A stretch of 64,000 bases of DNA, from contig NZ_BMKW01000008.1 in the NCBI RefSeq assembly GCF_014644535.1, positions 62,470 through 126,469 of the forward strand, written 5' to 3'. The position numbers and the translations under genes were made by a program. Of this stretch, positions 25,060 through 33,660 are shown one piece after another; within the stretch, counting starts at the first letter, position 1; every line of letters begins with the position of its first letter. Below the pieces are notes generated by a model that was not told the DNA's origin, searched no databases, and was given only the letters and a program-made list of their open reading frames with translations. Source of the stretch: Neoroseomonas lacus (GTDB lineage: Bacteria; Pseudomonadota; Alphaproteobacteria; Acetobacterales; Acetobacteraceae).

Positions 25060-26027
25060 CGCGGTGCGGCCGCCCGCGCCAGCCGATCATTGATTGCCGC
25101 CCCCAGCCCATCCATCGGCACCGGCATAACCGCGATCCCCCGCAGCCCAAGCCGCGCCCCTTCCGCATCCAGCCAGCGCAGCCCGGCGAACAGCCGCGTC
25201 GCCGCCTCGCGCGGCTCGCCGGCCTCGGACATCTGCCACACCGCCCCGGCCCCCGGGATCGGCGGCCCGAAGGCGAGCAGCGCCTCATCCGCCGCGACCT
25301 CGCGCGCGCCCAGCCGCACCGGCAGCGCGGGCGCGTAATGCGACAGCATCATCCCCGGCGAGCGCAGGCTGCGCGACGCTTCCGCCGCCGCCAGCGGGAT
25401 TGGCCGGGCAACCGGACCGATCACCGCCTCGATCGCCTCCACCGGCACCCCGCCATGGCGCAGCAGCGCCGCCCCGCCGGCCGCGAGGTCGAGCACCGTG
25501 CTCTCCACCCCCACAGCACAGGCTCCGCCATCGAGCACCGCCGCAATCCGCCCGCCGAGCCCGTCCAGCACATGCCCGGCCGTAGTCGGGCTGACCTGGC
25601 CCGACCGATTGGCCGAGGGCCCCGCCACCGGCACCGCCGCCGCGCGCAGCAACGCCAGCGCCAGCGGATGCCCCGGCACCCGCACCGCCAGCGTGTCGAG
25701 CCCCGCCCCGGCCAGCAGGTCGATCCGGCAGTCGGGCCGCCGCGGCAGCACCAGCGTCAGCGGCCCGGGCCAGAAGGCCTTCGCCAGCGCGCGGGCACGG
25801 TCATCGGGCAGTACCTCGGCGAAGGCCGCCTCGGCGTCGGGGAAATGGCAGATCAGCGGATTGAAATGAGGCCGGCCTTTCGCCTCGAACACCGCGGCGA
25901 CGGCGCGCGCATTCCGCGCATCGGCGCCGAGGCCATAGACCGTCTCGGTTGGGAAGGCGACGAGCTCCCCCGCGCGCAACAGCGCCGCCGCGCGCTCGAC
26001 CTCCTCCGGGCCTAGCCGCTCCGTCAC
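25056..26027 (-). CDS. L-threonylcarbamoyladenylate synthase (TsaC/Sua5)
   Basis: Makes threonylcarbamoyl-AMP for the universal t6A tRNA modification. The YrdC domain (about 1-195) shows FPTETVYGLGADA, KGRPHFNPLICH, FWPGPLTLVL, VAVRVPGH-type and AGPSANRSGQVSPTTA motifs; a C-terminal Sua5 domain (about 215-323, from SPGMMLSHYAP) makes it the long form. Start GTG 26027 overlaps the cysQ stop (GTGA). The stop lies inside the tandem octamer repeat, so its last codons border that tract. Confidence 0.92.
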   Translation of the reverse strand: MTERLGPEEVERAAALLRAGELVAFPTETVYGLGADARNARAVAAVFEAKGRPHFNPLICHFPDAEAAFAEVLPDDRARALAKAFWPGPLTLVLPRRPDCRIDLLAGAGLDTLAVRVPGHPLALALLRAAAVPVAGPSANRSGQVSPTTAGHVLDGLGGRIAAVLDGGACAVGVESTVLDLAAGGAALLRHGGVPVEAIEAVIGPVARPIPLAAAEASRSLRSPGMMLSHYAPALPVRLGAREVAADEALLAFGPPIPGAGAVWQMSEAGEPREAATRLFAGLRWLDAEGARLGLRGIAVMPVPMDGLGAAINDRLARAAAPR

Positions 26028-26794
26028 GCCACCCGCCCCTCGCAGACGAAGGAAGGATTGGCCCAACCTGCCTTGCGGTATAGCAACGGCCCGCCGCCAT
26101 CGAGCAGCCGCAGCGTTCCGCCTGCCGCCTCCAGCACTGCATGCGGCGCGGCGGTATCCCATTCCATCGTCCGCCCGAAGCGGGGGTAGAGGTCGGCGCT
26201 GCCCTCGGCGACGCGGCAGAATTTCTCCGCCGAGCCGATATTGACGATGCGTGCGACGTGCCGCCCTTCCAGGAAGCGCCCCATGCGCGGGTCGTCCTGG
26301 TAATGGTGGCTGCCCATCACCGTGATCCCTTCGGCCGGGGGCGACCGCACCGAGATCGCCCGCGTCCCGGCGGCGTCGCGCTTCCACGCCCCGCCGCCGA
26401 CGCGCCCCCAGAACAATTCCCCCGTCGCCGGGATGGCGACGGCGCCGAGTACCGCCCGCCCATCCTCGACCAGCCCGACATTCACCGCGAAATTGTCCCG
26501 CCCGGCAGCGAATTCCCGCGTGCCGTCCAGCGGGTCCACCAGCCAGAAGCGATGACCGGGATCGATCGGCGCGGTGCCGGCCTCAATCTCCTCCTCGGCG
26601 ATGACGGGGATGTGGGGGGCGGCGGCGCGCAACCCCTCGACGATCAGCGCCTCGGCGATGTGATCGGCCTCGGTCACCGGGGAATGGTCGGATTTGCGGT
26701 CCACCGCGAAGCCGGTGGCGCGCACCGCGTTGATCGCGGCGGCGGCCTGGTCGGCCAGGCGGGCGGCAAGGGAAAGCAGCGCGTCATCATTCAT
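26024..26794 (-). CDS. cysQ: 3'(2'),5'-bisphosphate nucleotidase CysQ
   Basis: Hydrolyses 3'-phosphoadenosine 5'-phosphate left over from sulfate assimilation. A 256-residue Li+-sensitive, Mg-dependent phosphatase of the inositol monophosphatase fold: metal ligands in IAEEE and DPLDGTREF, and the C-terminal GRTMEWDTAAPHAVLEAAGG. Start ATG 26794 (MNDDALLSLAARLADQA) agrees with the family; the longer frame to 26920 is low-complexity. Coupled to tsaC by a GTGA overlap. Confidence 0.93.
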   Translation of the reverse strand: MNDDALLSLAARLADQAAAAINAVRATGFAVDRKSDHSPVTEADHIAEALIVEGLRAAAPHIPVIAEEEIEAGTAPIDPGHRFWLVDPLDGTREFAAGRDNFAVNVGLVEDGRAVLGAVAIPATGELFWGRVGGGAWKRDAAGTRAISVRSPPAEGITVMGSHHYQDDPRMGRFLEGRHVARIVNIGSAEKFCRVAEGSADLYPRFGRTMEWDTAAPHAVLEAAGGTLRLLDGGGPLLYRKAGWANPSFVCEGRVA

Positions 26795-26929
26795 CGCCCC
26801 TCGTTTGGCGCCGCGGCGGCCCAGGGGCAAGCCCGGAGGTGGCGAGCCCCGGCCCCGGCCCCGGCCCTGGCCGCGCGGCGCCACGCTGCGTAATGTGCCC
26901 GCCTCAATCGCCACACCCACGGAGTCACC

Positions 26930-28405
26930 ATGCCCGACATCGCCTTCGTGAAGCCCGCCTTGCCGCGCGCCGGCGCGCTGATCCTGCCGCTGGCCGAGGA
27001 TGCACCGCTCGCCGGCCTGGCGCAGAAGGCCGATGAAGCGACCGGCGGGGCCATCGCCCGCGCGCTGGAGGCGGCGAAGTTCAAGGGCCGCAAGGGCCAG
27101 AACACGACGCTCTGGGCCCCGGGCGCGGGGCTGACCAAGGTCGTCGCCATCGGCCTCGGCAAGGCCGCCGACCTCGCGGCGACGGGGGCCGAGGCGGCGG
27201 GCGGGTCGATCGCCGGCGCCGTCGCGCAGGAGCGCGAGGCGGTGGTCGCCGCCGATGACTTGGCCCCCGCGCTTGCCGCGTCGCTCGCCATGGGCATCGC
27301 GCTGAAATCCTACCGCTTCGACCGCTACCGCACGAAGGAGAAGGAGGAAGACAAGCCGAAGGTCGAGCGCATCGCCGTCGCCGTCGCCGACCCCGCCAGG
27401 ACGAAGGCCGCCTATGCCCCGATGCAGGCGATCACCGACGGCGTCTTCCTCACCCGCGACCTGGTCTCCGAGCCGCCCAACGTGCTCACCCCGGTGGAAT
27501 GCGCCGAACGCTGCAAGGCGCTAACCAAGCTCGGCGTCGAGGTCGAGATCCTCGGCCCGAAGGAGATGAAGAAGCTCGGCTTCGGCGCCCTGCTCGGCGT
27601 GGCGCAGGGCAGCGTCCAGGAACCGCGCATGGTGGTGATGAAGTGGATGGGGGCGCCCAAGGGCAAGAAGGCGGCCAAGCCCGTCGCCTTCATCGGCAAG
27701 GGCGTCACCTTCGACACCGGCGGCATCTCCATCAAGCCGGCCGGCGGCATGGAGGACATGAAGTGGGACATGGCCGGCGCCGGCACGGTGATCGGCCTGA
27801 TGGCGGCGTTGGCGGGGCGCAAGGCGAAGGCGGACGTGGTCGGCATCGTCGGGTTGGTCGAGAACATGCCCTCCGGCAATGCGCAGCGGCCAGGCGATGT
27901 GGTGACCACCGCCTCGGGCCAGACGGTGGAAGTCATCAACACCGACGCCGAAGGCCGCCTCGTCCTCGCCGACGTCATCCACTACTGCATCGAGAAATTC
28001 GACCCGCGCTTCATGGTGGACCTCGCCACGCTGACCGGGGCGATCATCATCGCGCTCGGCCACGAACATGCGGGGCTGTTCAGCAATGACGACACGCTCG
28101 CTCAGCGCATCGAGGCCGCCGGGCGCACGGTGGGCGAAGCCGCCTGGCGCATGCCGCTCGGCGATGCCTATGACAAGCAGATCAAGTCCGACATCGCCGA
28201 CATGAAGAATGTCGGCGGCCGGCCCGGCGGGTCGATCACCGCGGCGCAGTTCATCCAGCGCTTCGTGCAGGGCAAGCCCTGGGCGCATCTGGACATCGCC
28301 GGCACTGCCTGGAGCAGCAAGGACCTGCCGACCGCGCCGAAGGGGGCGACCGCCTATGGCGTGCGGCTGCTCGACCGCTTGGTCGCGGAGCATTACGAGG
28401 GCTGA
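26930..28405 (+). CDS. pepA: Leucyl aminopeptidase (M17)
   Basis: A 491-residue cytosolic M17 aminopeptidase, removing N-terminal residues from peptides. The two-metal site is complete: GKGVTFDTGGISIKPAGGMEDMKWDMAGAG and NTDAEGRLVLADV. Divergent from cysQ across 135 bp; a CACGGAG site precedes the start. The next gene is a second M17 enzyme and then holC; the pepA-holC link is common in proteobacteria. Confidence 0.95.
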   Translation: MPDIAFVKPALPRAGALILPLAEDAPLAGLAQKADEATGGAIARALEAAKFKGRKGQNTTLWAPGAGLTKVVAIGLGKAADLAATGAEAAGGSIAGAVAQEREAVVAADDLAPALAASLAMGIALKSYRFDRYRTKEKEEDKPKVERIAVAVADPARTKAAYAPMQAITDGVFLTRDLVSEPPNVLTPVECAERCKALTKLGVEVEILGPKEMKKLGFGALLGVAQGSVQEPRMVVMKWMGAPKGKKAAKPVAFIGKGVTFDTGGISIKPAGGMEDMKWDMAGAGTVIGLMAALAGRKAKADVVGIVGLVENMPSGNAQRPGDVVTTASGQTVEVINTDAEGRLVLADVIHYCIEKFDPRFMVDLATLTGAIIIALGHEHAGLFSNDDTLAQRIEAAGRTVGEAAWRMPLGDAYDKQIKSDIADMKNVGGRPGGSITAAQFIQRFVQGKPWAHLDIAGTAWSSKDLPTAPKGATAYGVRLLDRLVAEHYEG

Positions 28406-28415
28406 GCGCCCGGCC

Positions 28416-29852
28416 ATGATCGCGGTCGAGTTCCGCCGCGCCCCGTCAGGCGCTGACCGCCCCTGCGTGGTGCCGCTGGTCGCCGCCGCCGAGCCACCGC
28501 CCGGCCTCGGCGCGGCGATTGCGGCAGCGCGCTTCACGGCTGCTGTCGGCGCCGTGCTGGACCTGCCGGGCGCGCCGCGGCGGCTGGTGACGGGCCTCGG
28601 CACGGCACCGACACCGCTCGCGGCAGAGACGGCGGGGGCCTCCGCCGTGCTCGCCGCCGGCCCGATCACGGAACTCGCCCTGGCGGCCGGAGCGATGGAG
28701 CCGGGCCTCGCGGCCTCGGTCGCCGCGGGCATCGCGCTCGGCGCCTGGCGCTTTGATGCGCTGCGCACGCGCGACGTGCCGGCGCGGCTGAAGCGCCTGG
28801 TCGTCCAGACCGGGCACCCCGGTGCCGCCGAGAAGGCTTTTGCCGCGCTGAAGCCCGGCATCGCCGGCTGCCTCTTCGCCCGGAACCTGACGGTGGAACC
28901 GGCCAACCGGCTGACCACGCGCGCCTTCGCCGAACGGCTGGAGGCGCTGGAGGCGGAGGGCATCGAGGTCACCGTGCATGGCCGCAAATGGCTCGAACGG
29001 CATGGCTTCGGGGCGCTGCTGACGGTCGGCGGCGGTAGTGCCTCGCCGCCGCGCCTGGTGGTGCTGCGCTGGCCCGGCGTGCTGCCGGTCCCGCCGGTCG
29101 CTTTCATCGGCAAGGGCATCGTCTTCGATACCGGCGGCATCTCCATCAAGTCGGCGGAGGGGATGGAGGCGATGCGCGCCGACATGGCCGGCGCCGCGGC
29201 CTGTGCCGGGGCGATGCTGGCGCTGGCAAGGCGGCGGTCACCCGCGCCGGCCGTCGCGGTGCTGGCGATCGCCGAGAACGCCACTGGCGGCGCCTCCTAC
29301 CGTCCCGGCGACGTCATCCGCACCGCCTCGCGCCGCACCGTCGAGGTGATCGACACCGATGCCGAAGGCCGGCTGGTGCTGGCGGACGCGATCCACCACG
29401 CCATCGCCGCCTTCCATCCGCGCGCGATGATCGACCTCGCGACGCTGACCGGGTCGATCATCACCGCGCTCGGACATCATCGCGCCGGGATTTTCGGCAA
29501 CGATGCGGCGCTGATGGCCGTCGCGGCGGCGGCGGGGGAGGCGGTCGGCGAACCGCTCTGGCCGATGCCGATCGGGGCGCGGCATCGCGAGGACCTCGCC
29601 TCGGACATCGCCGATATCAGGCAATGCGCGCCCTCGGGCAGTGGCGCCTTTGGCGGGCGTCTGCTGCCCGATGCCTGCCACGCGGCGGCCTTCCTGCGCG
29701 AATTCGCCGGCGAGCGGCCCTGGGCGCATCTCGACATCGCCGGGGTGGAGACTGCCGAGGCGGCGCATGCGCTGGGCCCGGCGGGGCCGACGGGCTTCGG
29801 GGCGCGGTTGCTCGACCGGCTGGTGGCGATGCGCTTCGAGGCGGAAGCGTGA
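28416..29852 (+). CDS. Second, divergent M17 leucyl-aminopeptidase-family enzyme
   Basis: A 478-residue paralogue 10 bp downstream of pepA. The catalytic C-terminal half keeps every metal and active-site residue (GKGIVFDTGGISIKSAEG, RADMAGAA, DTDAEGRLVLADA, ATLTGSIITALGH), so it should be active. The N-terminal domain is Ala-rich and quite different from that of pepA, suggesting an altered substrate range or oligomer. Start ATG 28416. Its stop overlaps the holC start (GTGA), so both are co-translated. Tandem duplication followed by divergence is the likely origin. Confidence 0.9.
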   Translation: MIAVEFRRAPSGADRPCVVPLVAAAEPPPGLGAAIAAARFTAAVGAVLDLPGAPRRLVTGLGTAPTPLAAETAGASAVLAAGPITELALAAGAMEPGLAASVAAGIALGAWRFDALRTRDVPARLKRLVVQTGHPGAAEKAFAALKPGIAGCLFARNLTVEPANRLTTRAFAERLEALEAEGIEVTVHGRKWLERHGFGALLTVGGGSASPPRLVVLRWPGVLPVPPVAFIGKGIVFDTGGISIKSAEGMEAMRADMAGAAACAGAMLALARRRSPAPAVAVLAIAENATGGASYRPGDVIRTASRRTVEVIDTDAEGRLVLADAIHHAIAAFHPRAMIDLATLTGSIITALGHHRAGIFGNDAALMAVAAAAGEAVGEPLWPMPIGARHREDLASDIADIRQCAPSGSGAFGGRLLPDACHAAAFLREFAGERPWAHLDIAGVETAEAAHALGPAGPTGFGARLLDRLVAMRFEAEA

Positions 29853-30298
29853 CGGAGATCGGCTTCTACCATCTGACACGGACCAGGCTGGACCAGGCGC
29901 TGCCGCGCCTGCTCGGGCGGGTGCTGGAAAGTGGCGGGCGCGCCCATGTGCTGTGCGGCGAGGCCGAGCGCGCCAAGGCGCTCGACGCCGCGCTTTGGCT
30001 GGCGCCGGATCCGGACTGGCTGCCGCACGGCATGGCGGGCGGCGAGAACGACGCGCTGCAGCCGGTGCTGATCGGCACGCTCGATACGCTGCCGCGCAAT
30101 GGGGCGCGCTTCCTGTTCCTGGTCGATGGCGCCGAGAGTGGGCGGCTGGCGGATTATGACCGGGTGCTCGACCTGTTTGACGGGGCGGATGAGGCGGTCG
30201 TCGCGGCGGCCCGGCGGCGCTGGTCGGCGGCGAAGGCGGCCGGGCATACCCTGACATATTGGATGCAGGGTGAGTCGGGGTGGCAGAAGCGCGGCTGA
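29849..30298 (+). CDS. holC: DNA polymerase III chi subunit
   Basis: A 149-residue HolC that links the clamp loader to SSB at the replication fork. The N-terminus TEIGFYHLTRTRLDQALPRLL and the central GRAHVLCG and VLIGTLDTLPRNGARFLFLVDG segments fit the chi fold. GTG 29849 overlaps the previous stop; the frame open further upstream lies in the aminopeptidase gene. The pepA-holC order supports the call. Confidence 0.9.
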   Translation: MTEIGFYHLTRTRLDQALPRLLGRVLESGGRAHVLCGEAERAKALDAALWLAPDPDWLPHGMAGGENDALQPVLIGTLDTLPRNGARFLFLVDGAESGRLADYDRVLDLFDGADEAVVAAARRRWSAAKAAGHTLTYWMQGESGWQKRG

Positions 30299-30600
30299 CA
30301 TCGCGCCGTCCATGATGGCGATGCGCACCGGGGCGGAGCCGCTTGGCGGGATGCGCCGCGGGGTGATGCTGGAACGGACGCTGAGGGGCTTGCCGGCAAC
30401 CCGGGGAAACCAGGTGCACCGGGGGTTTGCGGCTGGCGGCTCAAGAGCCGGCCGGCACGCGGCGGCGCGCGACGAAATTCTGCAATGGCTGGGCACCCGC
30501 ACCGATGCCGGGCTTGGAGACGCGCCGGGCACGGCATGCAGCAAGCGTGGGCCTGGCTGCGTTGGTGCGGGAGCGCCGATCACCCCACGGTTGATCTGAA
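30299..30600. other. Gap after holC with no supported gene
   Basis: About 300 bp of GC-rich DNA. Open frames exist on both strands (for example to 30599 on plus), but none has a good ribosome-binding site, domain or plausible composition. No clear terminator was found. Confidence 0.5.
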
Positions 30601-30806
30601 GCGCAAAATATCACGCTAATCGAAAAATTAAATCAAATTAGGAAGATAGGCGAAAAAATACGACAATCGCGCGAAAGTGATTGTGTTAACGGCATAATAA
30701 TGGGCTTTATACGACCTCAAGGTAAAAATCGTCTAAATAAATCTCTTTATCTCCAAAATGCGACGCTCCAAAAAGGGCGCCGTCTCCTGTCAGGAAAGGT
30801 AGTTCG
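30601..30806 (+). promoter_or_regulatory. AT-rich leader and promoter region of the RTX-Hint gene
   Basis: About 200 bp of strikingly AT-rich sequence in a GC-rich genome, running up to the RTX-Hint start. A weak promoter pair can be drawn (ttgtgt at 30681, tttata at 30706, spacing 19). AGGAAAGG at 30791-30798 is the ribosome-binding site. The composition suggests silencing or activation by a nucleoid protein, or recent arrival. Confidence 0.5.
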
Positions 30807-31976
30807 ATGTCGGAGACCACTGATACCCTCACCAGCGGCAATGATGTCTGGCCGGGCCATGGCGTCGCGAACTGGGGTGACAACACGGTCTACGGCGTTG
30901 GCGGCGACGACTCGATCAGTGGCGGGTCGAATGACGACTACCTCGATGGCGGCGCTGGCAATGACACGCTGCTGGGCGGTACCGGCGACGATGTGCTGGT
31001 CGGTGGCGACGGCAACGACGTGCTTTCGGGCGGCTCGAACGATGACACGCTGATCGGCGGTGACGGCAACGACATCTTCGACCCGGGCACCGGCAATGCC
31101 TACATCTCGCTGGGCGCGGGCAATGACAGCGTCTTCGGCGTCAGCAACAGCGGCGTGACCTATATCGACGGCACTGGCGGCGGCACCAACGTCATTCGCA
31201 TCGACGCGGCCTTGCGCGACTACTGGGATACGATCATCGGCGGGGCCGATTCCGTCGATTCCAATGGAAATACCTACAATTCCATCATCAAGGGTGATGG
31301 CTACACGGTCGAGCTCAATCACTTCCACGGCCAGATCATCTTCAACAACGCGACAATCGAGGCGAATTGCTTTGCCGAGGGCACCCGCATCATGACGTCC
31401 GACGGCGAGCGCGCGATCGAATCGCTCCGCGTCGGCGATCTGGTGGTGACGGCTTCCGGCCACGGCGCGCCACTCAAGCCCGTGCTCTGGGTTGGACGGC
31501 GTGAGGTGGACCTCGAGACGCATCCGCGGGCCGAGGATGTTGCGCCGATCCTGATCATGCCGGGGGCGCTTGGCGAGGGCATGCCGCATCGCCCGCTGCG
31601 CGTCTCGCCGGACCACGCGCTGCTGGTCGAGGGCGAACTGGTGCCGGCGATGCTGCTGGTGGATGACGAGGTGATCTTCCAACTGCCGGCCCGAGGCCGC
31701 ATCACCTACTTCCATATCGAGCTCGACGTGCATGACATCGTGTTCGCCGAGGGCGCGCCATCTGAATCCTACATCGACCTCGGCAACCGTTCGGCCTTCG
31801 ACAATGCGGGTCTGCTGCAGATGTTGCATGCCGACTTCTCGCCGAAGCGCGACGGCGGCATGCCGCGCACCACGGAAGGCCCGGCGCTCGTCAAGGCGCG
31901 CCTGGCCGTGGCGCGGCAGGCGGCGGTGGTGCGCAGCGTCGTCGCGGCGCCCGAGGGGCGGCGTAAGGCGGTCTGA
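30807..31976 (+). CDS. RTX repeat protein with Hint domain
   Basis: A 389-residue protein in two parts. Residues about 24-110 contain calcium-binding RTX nonapeptides (GGxGxDxx, such as GGAGNDTLLGGTGDDVLVGG). Residues about 187-330 form a Hint (hedgehog/intein) domain of the type found alone in bacteria: Cys188 in NCFAEGTRIMTSDG, VGDLVVTASG, then RVSPDHALLVEG with His270 and VHDIVFAEG. There is no signal peptide, and RTX proteins usually leave by type I secretion, but no transporter is nearby. Whether the Hint domain cleaves itself is unknown; a C-terminal His-Asn splice junction is not seen. Confidence 0.88.
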   Translation: MSETTDTLTSGNDVWPGHGVANWGDNTVYGVGGDDSISGGSNDDYLDGGAGNDTLLGGTGDDVLVGGDGNDVLSGGSNDDTLIGGDGNDIFDPGTGNAYISLGAGNDSVFGVSNSGVTYIDGTGGGTNVIRIDAALRDYWDTIIGGADSVDSNGNTYNSIIKGDGYTVELNHFHGQIIFNNATIEANCFAEGTRIMTSDGERAIESLRVGDLVVTASGHGAPLKPVLWVGRREVDLETHPRAEDVAPILIMPGALGEGMPHRPLRVSPDHALLVEGELVPAMLLVDDEVIFQLPARGRITYFHIELDVHDIVFAEGAPSESYIDLGNRSAFDNAGLLQMLHADFSPKRDGGMPRTTEGPALVKARLAVARQAAVVRSVVAAPEGRRKAV

Positions 31977-31984
31977 TCGAGCGG

Positions 31985-32019
31985 CGCCGGCAGGGGGCGG
32001 CTCGTGCGCCCCGCCGGCG
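31985..32019 (+). terminator. Hairpin after the RTX-Hint gene
   Basis: A strong imperfect stem (outer cgccggc/gccggcg, inner ggggcg/gcgcccc) begins 8 nt after the stop. It has no T-run but sits just ahead of the better terminator at 32046. Confidence 0.5.
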
Positions 32020-32045
32020 TTGCCCAGCCCAGCCGATTGCGGCGT

Positions 32046-32072
32046 GCGGCGCGGGCCGTGCGCCGCTTTCTT
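32046..32072 (+). terminator. Rho-independent terminator of the RTX-Hint gene
   Basis: A 7-bp perfect stem (gcggcgc, loop gggccgt, gcgccgc) directly followed by TTTCTT on the plus strand. Confidence 0.75.
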
Positions 32073-32111
32073 ATCAGGCGGTTCGGCCGTCGCGGATGAG
32101 CGGCGGCATGT

Positions 32112-33080
32112 TCAGCCGTCCAGGCGGATCCCGGTCAGGTCCACCAGATGCCGCCAGCGGGCAACTTCCTCCCGCTGGAAGGCCGCGAAGGCCCCGGCCG
32201 GCATCGGAGCGGCGACGAAGCCCTGGCCCTGCAGCCGCTCCACCATGGCCGGCTGCGCCAGGATGGCGACCAGCGTGTCCGACAGCCGGGTGACGATCTC
32301 CGCCGGCGTGCGCGCCGGGGCCCACAGGCCGAACCAGGCATCGACGGCGAGATCCTGCGCGCCGAGTTCGGCGAAGGTCGGCACGTCGGGCGTTTCGGGC
32401 AGCCGCGCCGGGGCCCCGATGCCGAGCGCGCGCAGCCGCCCGTCGCGCACCAGCGCCACCACCTGCGGCCAGGTCGAGACGAAGAAATCCACGGTGCCAC
32501 CGACGGTATCCGTCGTCGCCTGCGCGCCGCCGCGATAGGGGATGTGGGTCGCGTTCATGCCCTCGCGCCGGACGAAGGTCTCGGCGATCACATGGCTCGC
32601 CGAACCGGCCCCCGAGGAGGCATAGGTCACCCGCCCGCCATTCTTCCCCTTGGCCGCCAATTCGGCGAGCGTCCGCGCGCCATTGGCCGGCACCACCACC
32701 GCGTGGTGCACGGCGGCGAGGCGCGCGATCGGCGCGAAATCGGCGACCGGATCATAGGGCAGGGCAGACAGCATGGCGGCATTGGCCGCATGGGTCTGGT
32801 TATTGCCGAGCGACAGGGTGTAGCCATCCGGCGCCGCCTGGGCGACCGCCTGGGTGCCGATCACCGCGGCACCGCCGGGGCGGTTGTCCACCACCATGGT
32901 GCTGCCCGGGATCGCCTCCTGCATCGCGGCGGCGAGGCCGCGGGCCAGCACGTCGGTCGAACCACCCGGCGGGTAGCCCACCACGATCTTCACCGGCCGC
33001 GACGGCCATGCCTGGGCGCGCGCGACGGCAGGCAGGGCGATGGTGGGGGCGGCGGCGAGCAGTGCGCGGCGACGAATCAT
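32112..33080 (-). CDS. Tripartite tricarboxylate transporter receptor (Bug/TctC family)
   Basis: A 322-residue periplasmic solute-binding protein with a signal peptide (MIRRRALLAAAPTIALPAVARAQA). Family motifs: WPSRPVKIVVGYPPGGSTD, NRPGGAAVIGTQAVAQAAPDGYTL, HIPYRGGAQA and LWAPARTPAEIV. It would bind a small carboxylate and feed a TctAB-type membrane pair, which is not nearby; orphan Bug genes are abundant in this group. ATG 33080 has a GGAGGAAG site. An inverted repeat at 33229-33247 lies upstream. Confidence 0.93.
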   Translation of the reverse strand: MIRRRALLAAAPTIALPAVARAQAWPSRPVKIVVGYPPGGSTDVLARGLAAAMQEAIPGSTMVVDNRPGGAAVIGTQAVAQAAPDGYTLSLGNNQTHAANAAMLSALPYDPVADFAPIARLAAVHHAVVVPANGARTLAELAAKGKNGGRVTYASSGAGSASHVIAETFVRREGMNATHIPYRGGAQATTDTVGGTVDFFVSTWPQVVALVRDGRLRALGIGAPARLPETPDVPTFAELGAQDLAVDAWFGLWAPARTPAEIVTRLSDTLVAILAQPAMVERLQGQGFVAAPMPAGAFAAFQREEVARWRHLVDLTGIRLDG

Positions 33081-33228
33081 GAAGGCTTCCTCCGGGATGG
33101 CGCAGGCGCGCCGGGCTTTGATCCCCCCTTGGCGCATCACACGGCGGCGGTCCAGCCGGCATGGATGCATGCCTCGCTTGCCCGGTGGCGATTGCGGCGC
33201 CGCCATCACGTGTGGGGGGGCGTGTTTC

Positions 33229-33247
33229 ACACAACCTTTCATTGTGT
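33229..33247. promoter_or_regulatory. Inverted repeat upstream of the Bug receptor gene
   Basis: A 6-bp inverted repeat (acacaa, 7-nt spacer, ttgtgt) in a locally AT-rich patch about 150 bp before the Bug start and 50 bp before the small ORF at 33299. Its position suits an operator shared by both directions. Confidence 0.3.
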
Positions 33248-33298
33248 ATCTCGCGCGTGAGGTCCTAAGCTTCGATCCATAGACGAGAGGAGGGCTTG

Positions 33299-33484
33299 AT
33301 GGATCGCATCGAACCGCCTCGGCCGGCCGATCAGGCCGCCCGGATCGCAACAAGGCGCGAAGCAGCGCCAGAGCCGTCCACCAATCGTGCGCTGTGGCCC
33401 ACCTTCATGCGCCGGACGCTTGAAGAAGAGCAGGTCCGTGCCAGCGCCCAGAAGGAGCGCCGTCCGGACCGAGTGGCCGTGTGA
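33299..33484 (+). CDS. Small hypothetical protein
   Basis: A 61-residue hydrophilic, highly charged protein starting MDRIEPPRPADQAAR, with no membrane segment or known domain. Support comes mainly from a near-perfect GAGGAGGG ribosome-binding site just before ATG 33299 and from lack of overlap with other genes. Divergent from the Bug gene. It may be a real small protein or chance. Confidence 0.4.
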   Translation: MDRIEPPRPADQAARIATRREAAPEPSTNRALWPTFMRRTLEEEQVRASAQKERRPDRVAV

Positions 33485-33557
33485 GAATGCGCCGGATGGC
33501 GTATCCTGCCATCCGGCCGCAGCCTTGGCCGAACTCTTCGGGCCGAGGCTACCGCTG

Positions 33558-33595
33558 GAGCGGTTTGCGTCGGACCGTGCTGACGCAAACGGCTC
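33558..33595. repeat. Palindromic element, first of a pair
   Basis: A 14-bp stem with one mismatch (gagcggtttgcgtc / gacgcaaacggctc, 10-nt spacer) between the small ORF and the ABC-F gene. It resembles the gagcg-type hairpins near 39413-39513. Confidence 0.6.
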
Positions 33596-33625
33596 TCTAA
33601 GCTCTTGCTTGAACGAGCATCGTCA

Positions 33626-33653
33626 CGCGTCTGATTGGGTAGAATCAGACGCG
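33626..33653. repeat. Palindromic element, second of a pair; possible ABC-F terminator
   Basis: A perfect 11-bp stem (cgcgtctgatt, loop gggtag, aatcagacgcg) 8 nt beyond the ABC-F stop. Its position would let it end that transcript on the minus strand, but no T-run follows. Confidence 0.6.
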
Positions 33654-33660
33654 ATCTGCT

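Noticed and set aside
29477..30583. 368-codon minus-strand frame
   Set aside because: Antisense to the aminopeptidase and holC; Pro/Arg/Ser-rich shadow.
30270..30599. 109-codon frame after holC
   Set aside because: Starts inside holC, no good start site, no domain; left as gap.
33296..33484. TTG start three bases before the small ORF's ATG
   Set aside because: The ATG at 33299 has the better ribosome-binding-site spacing.
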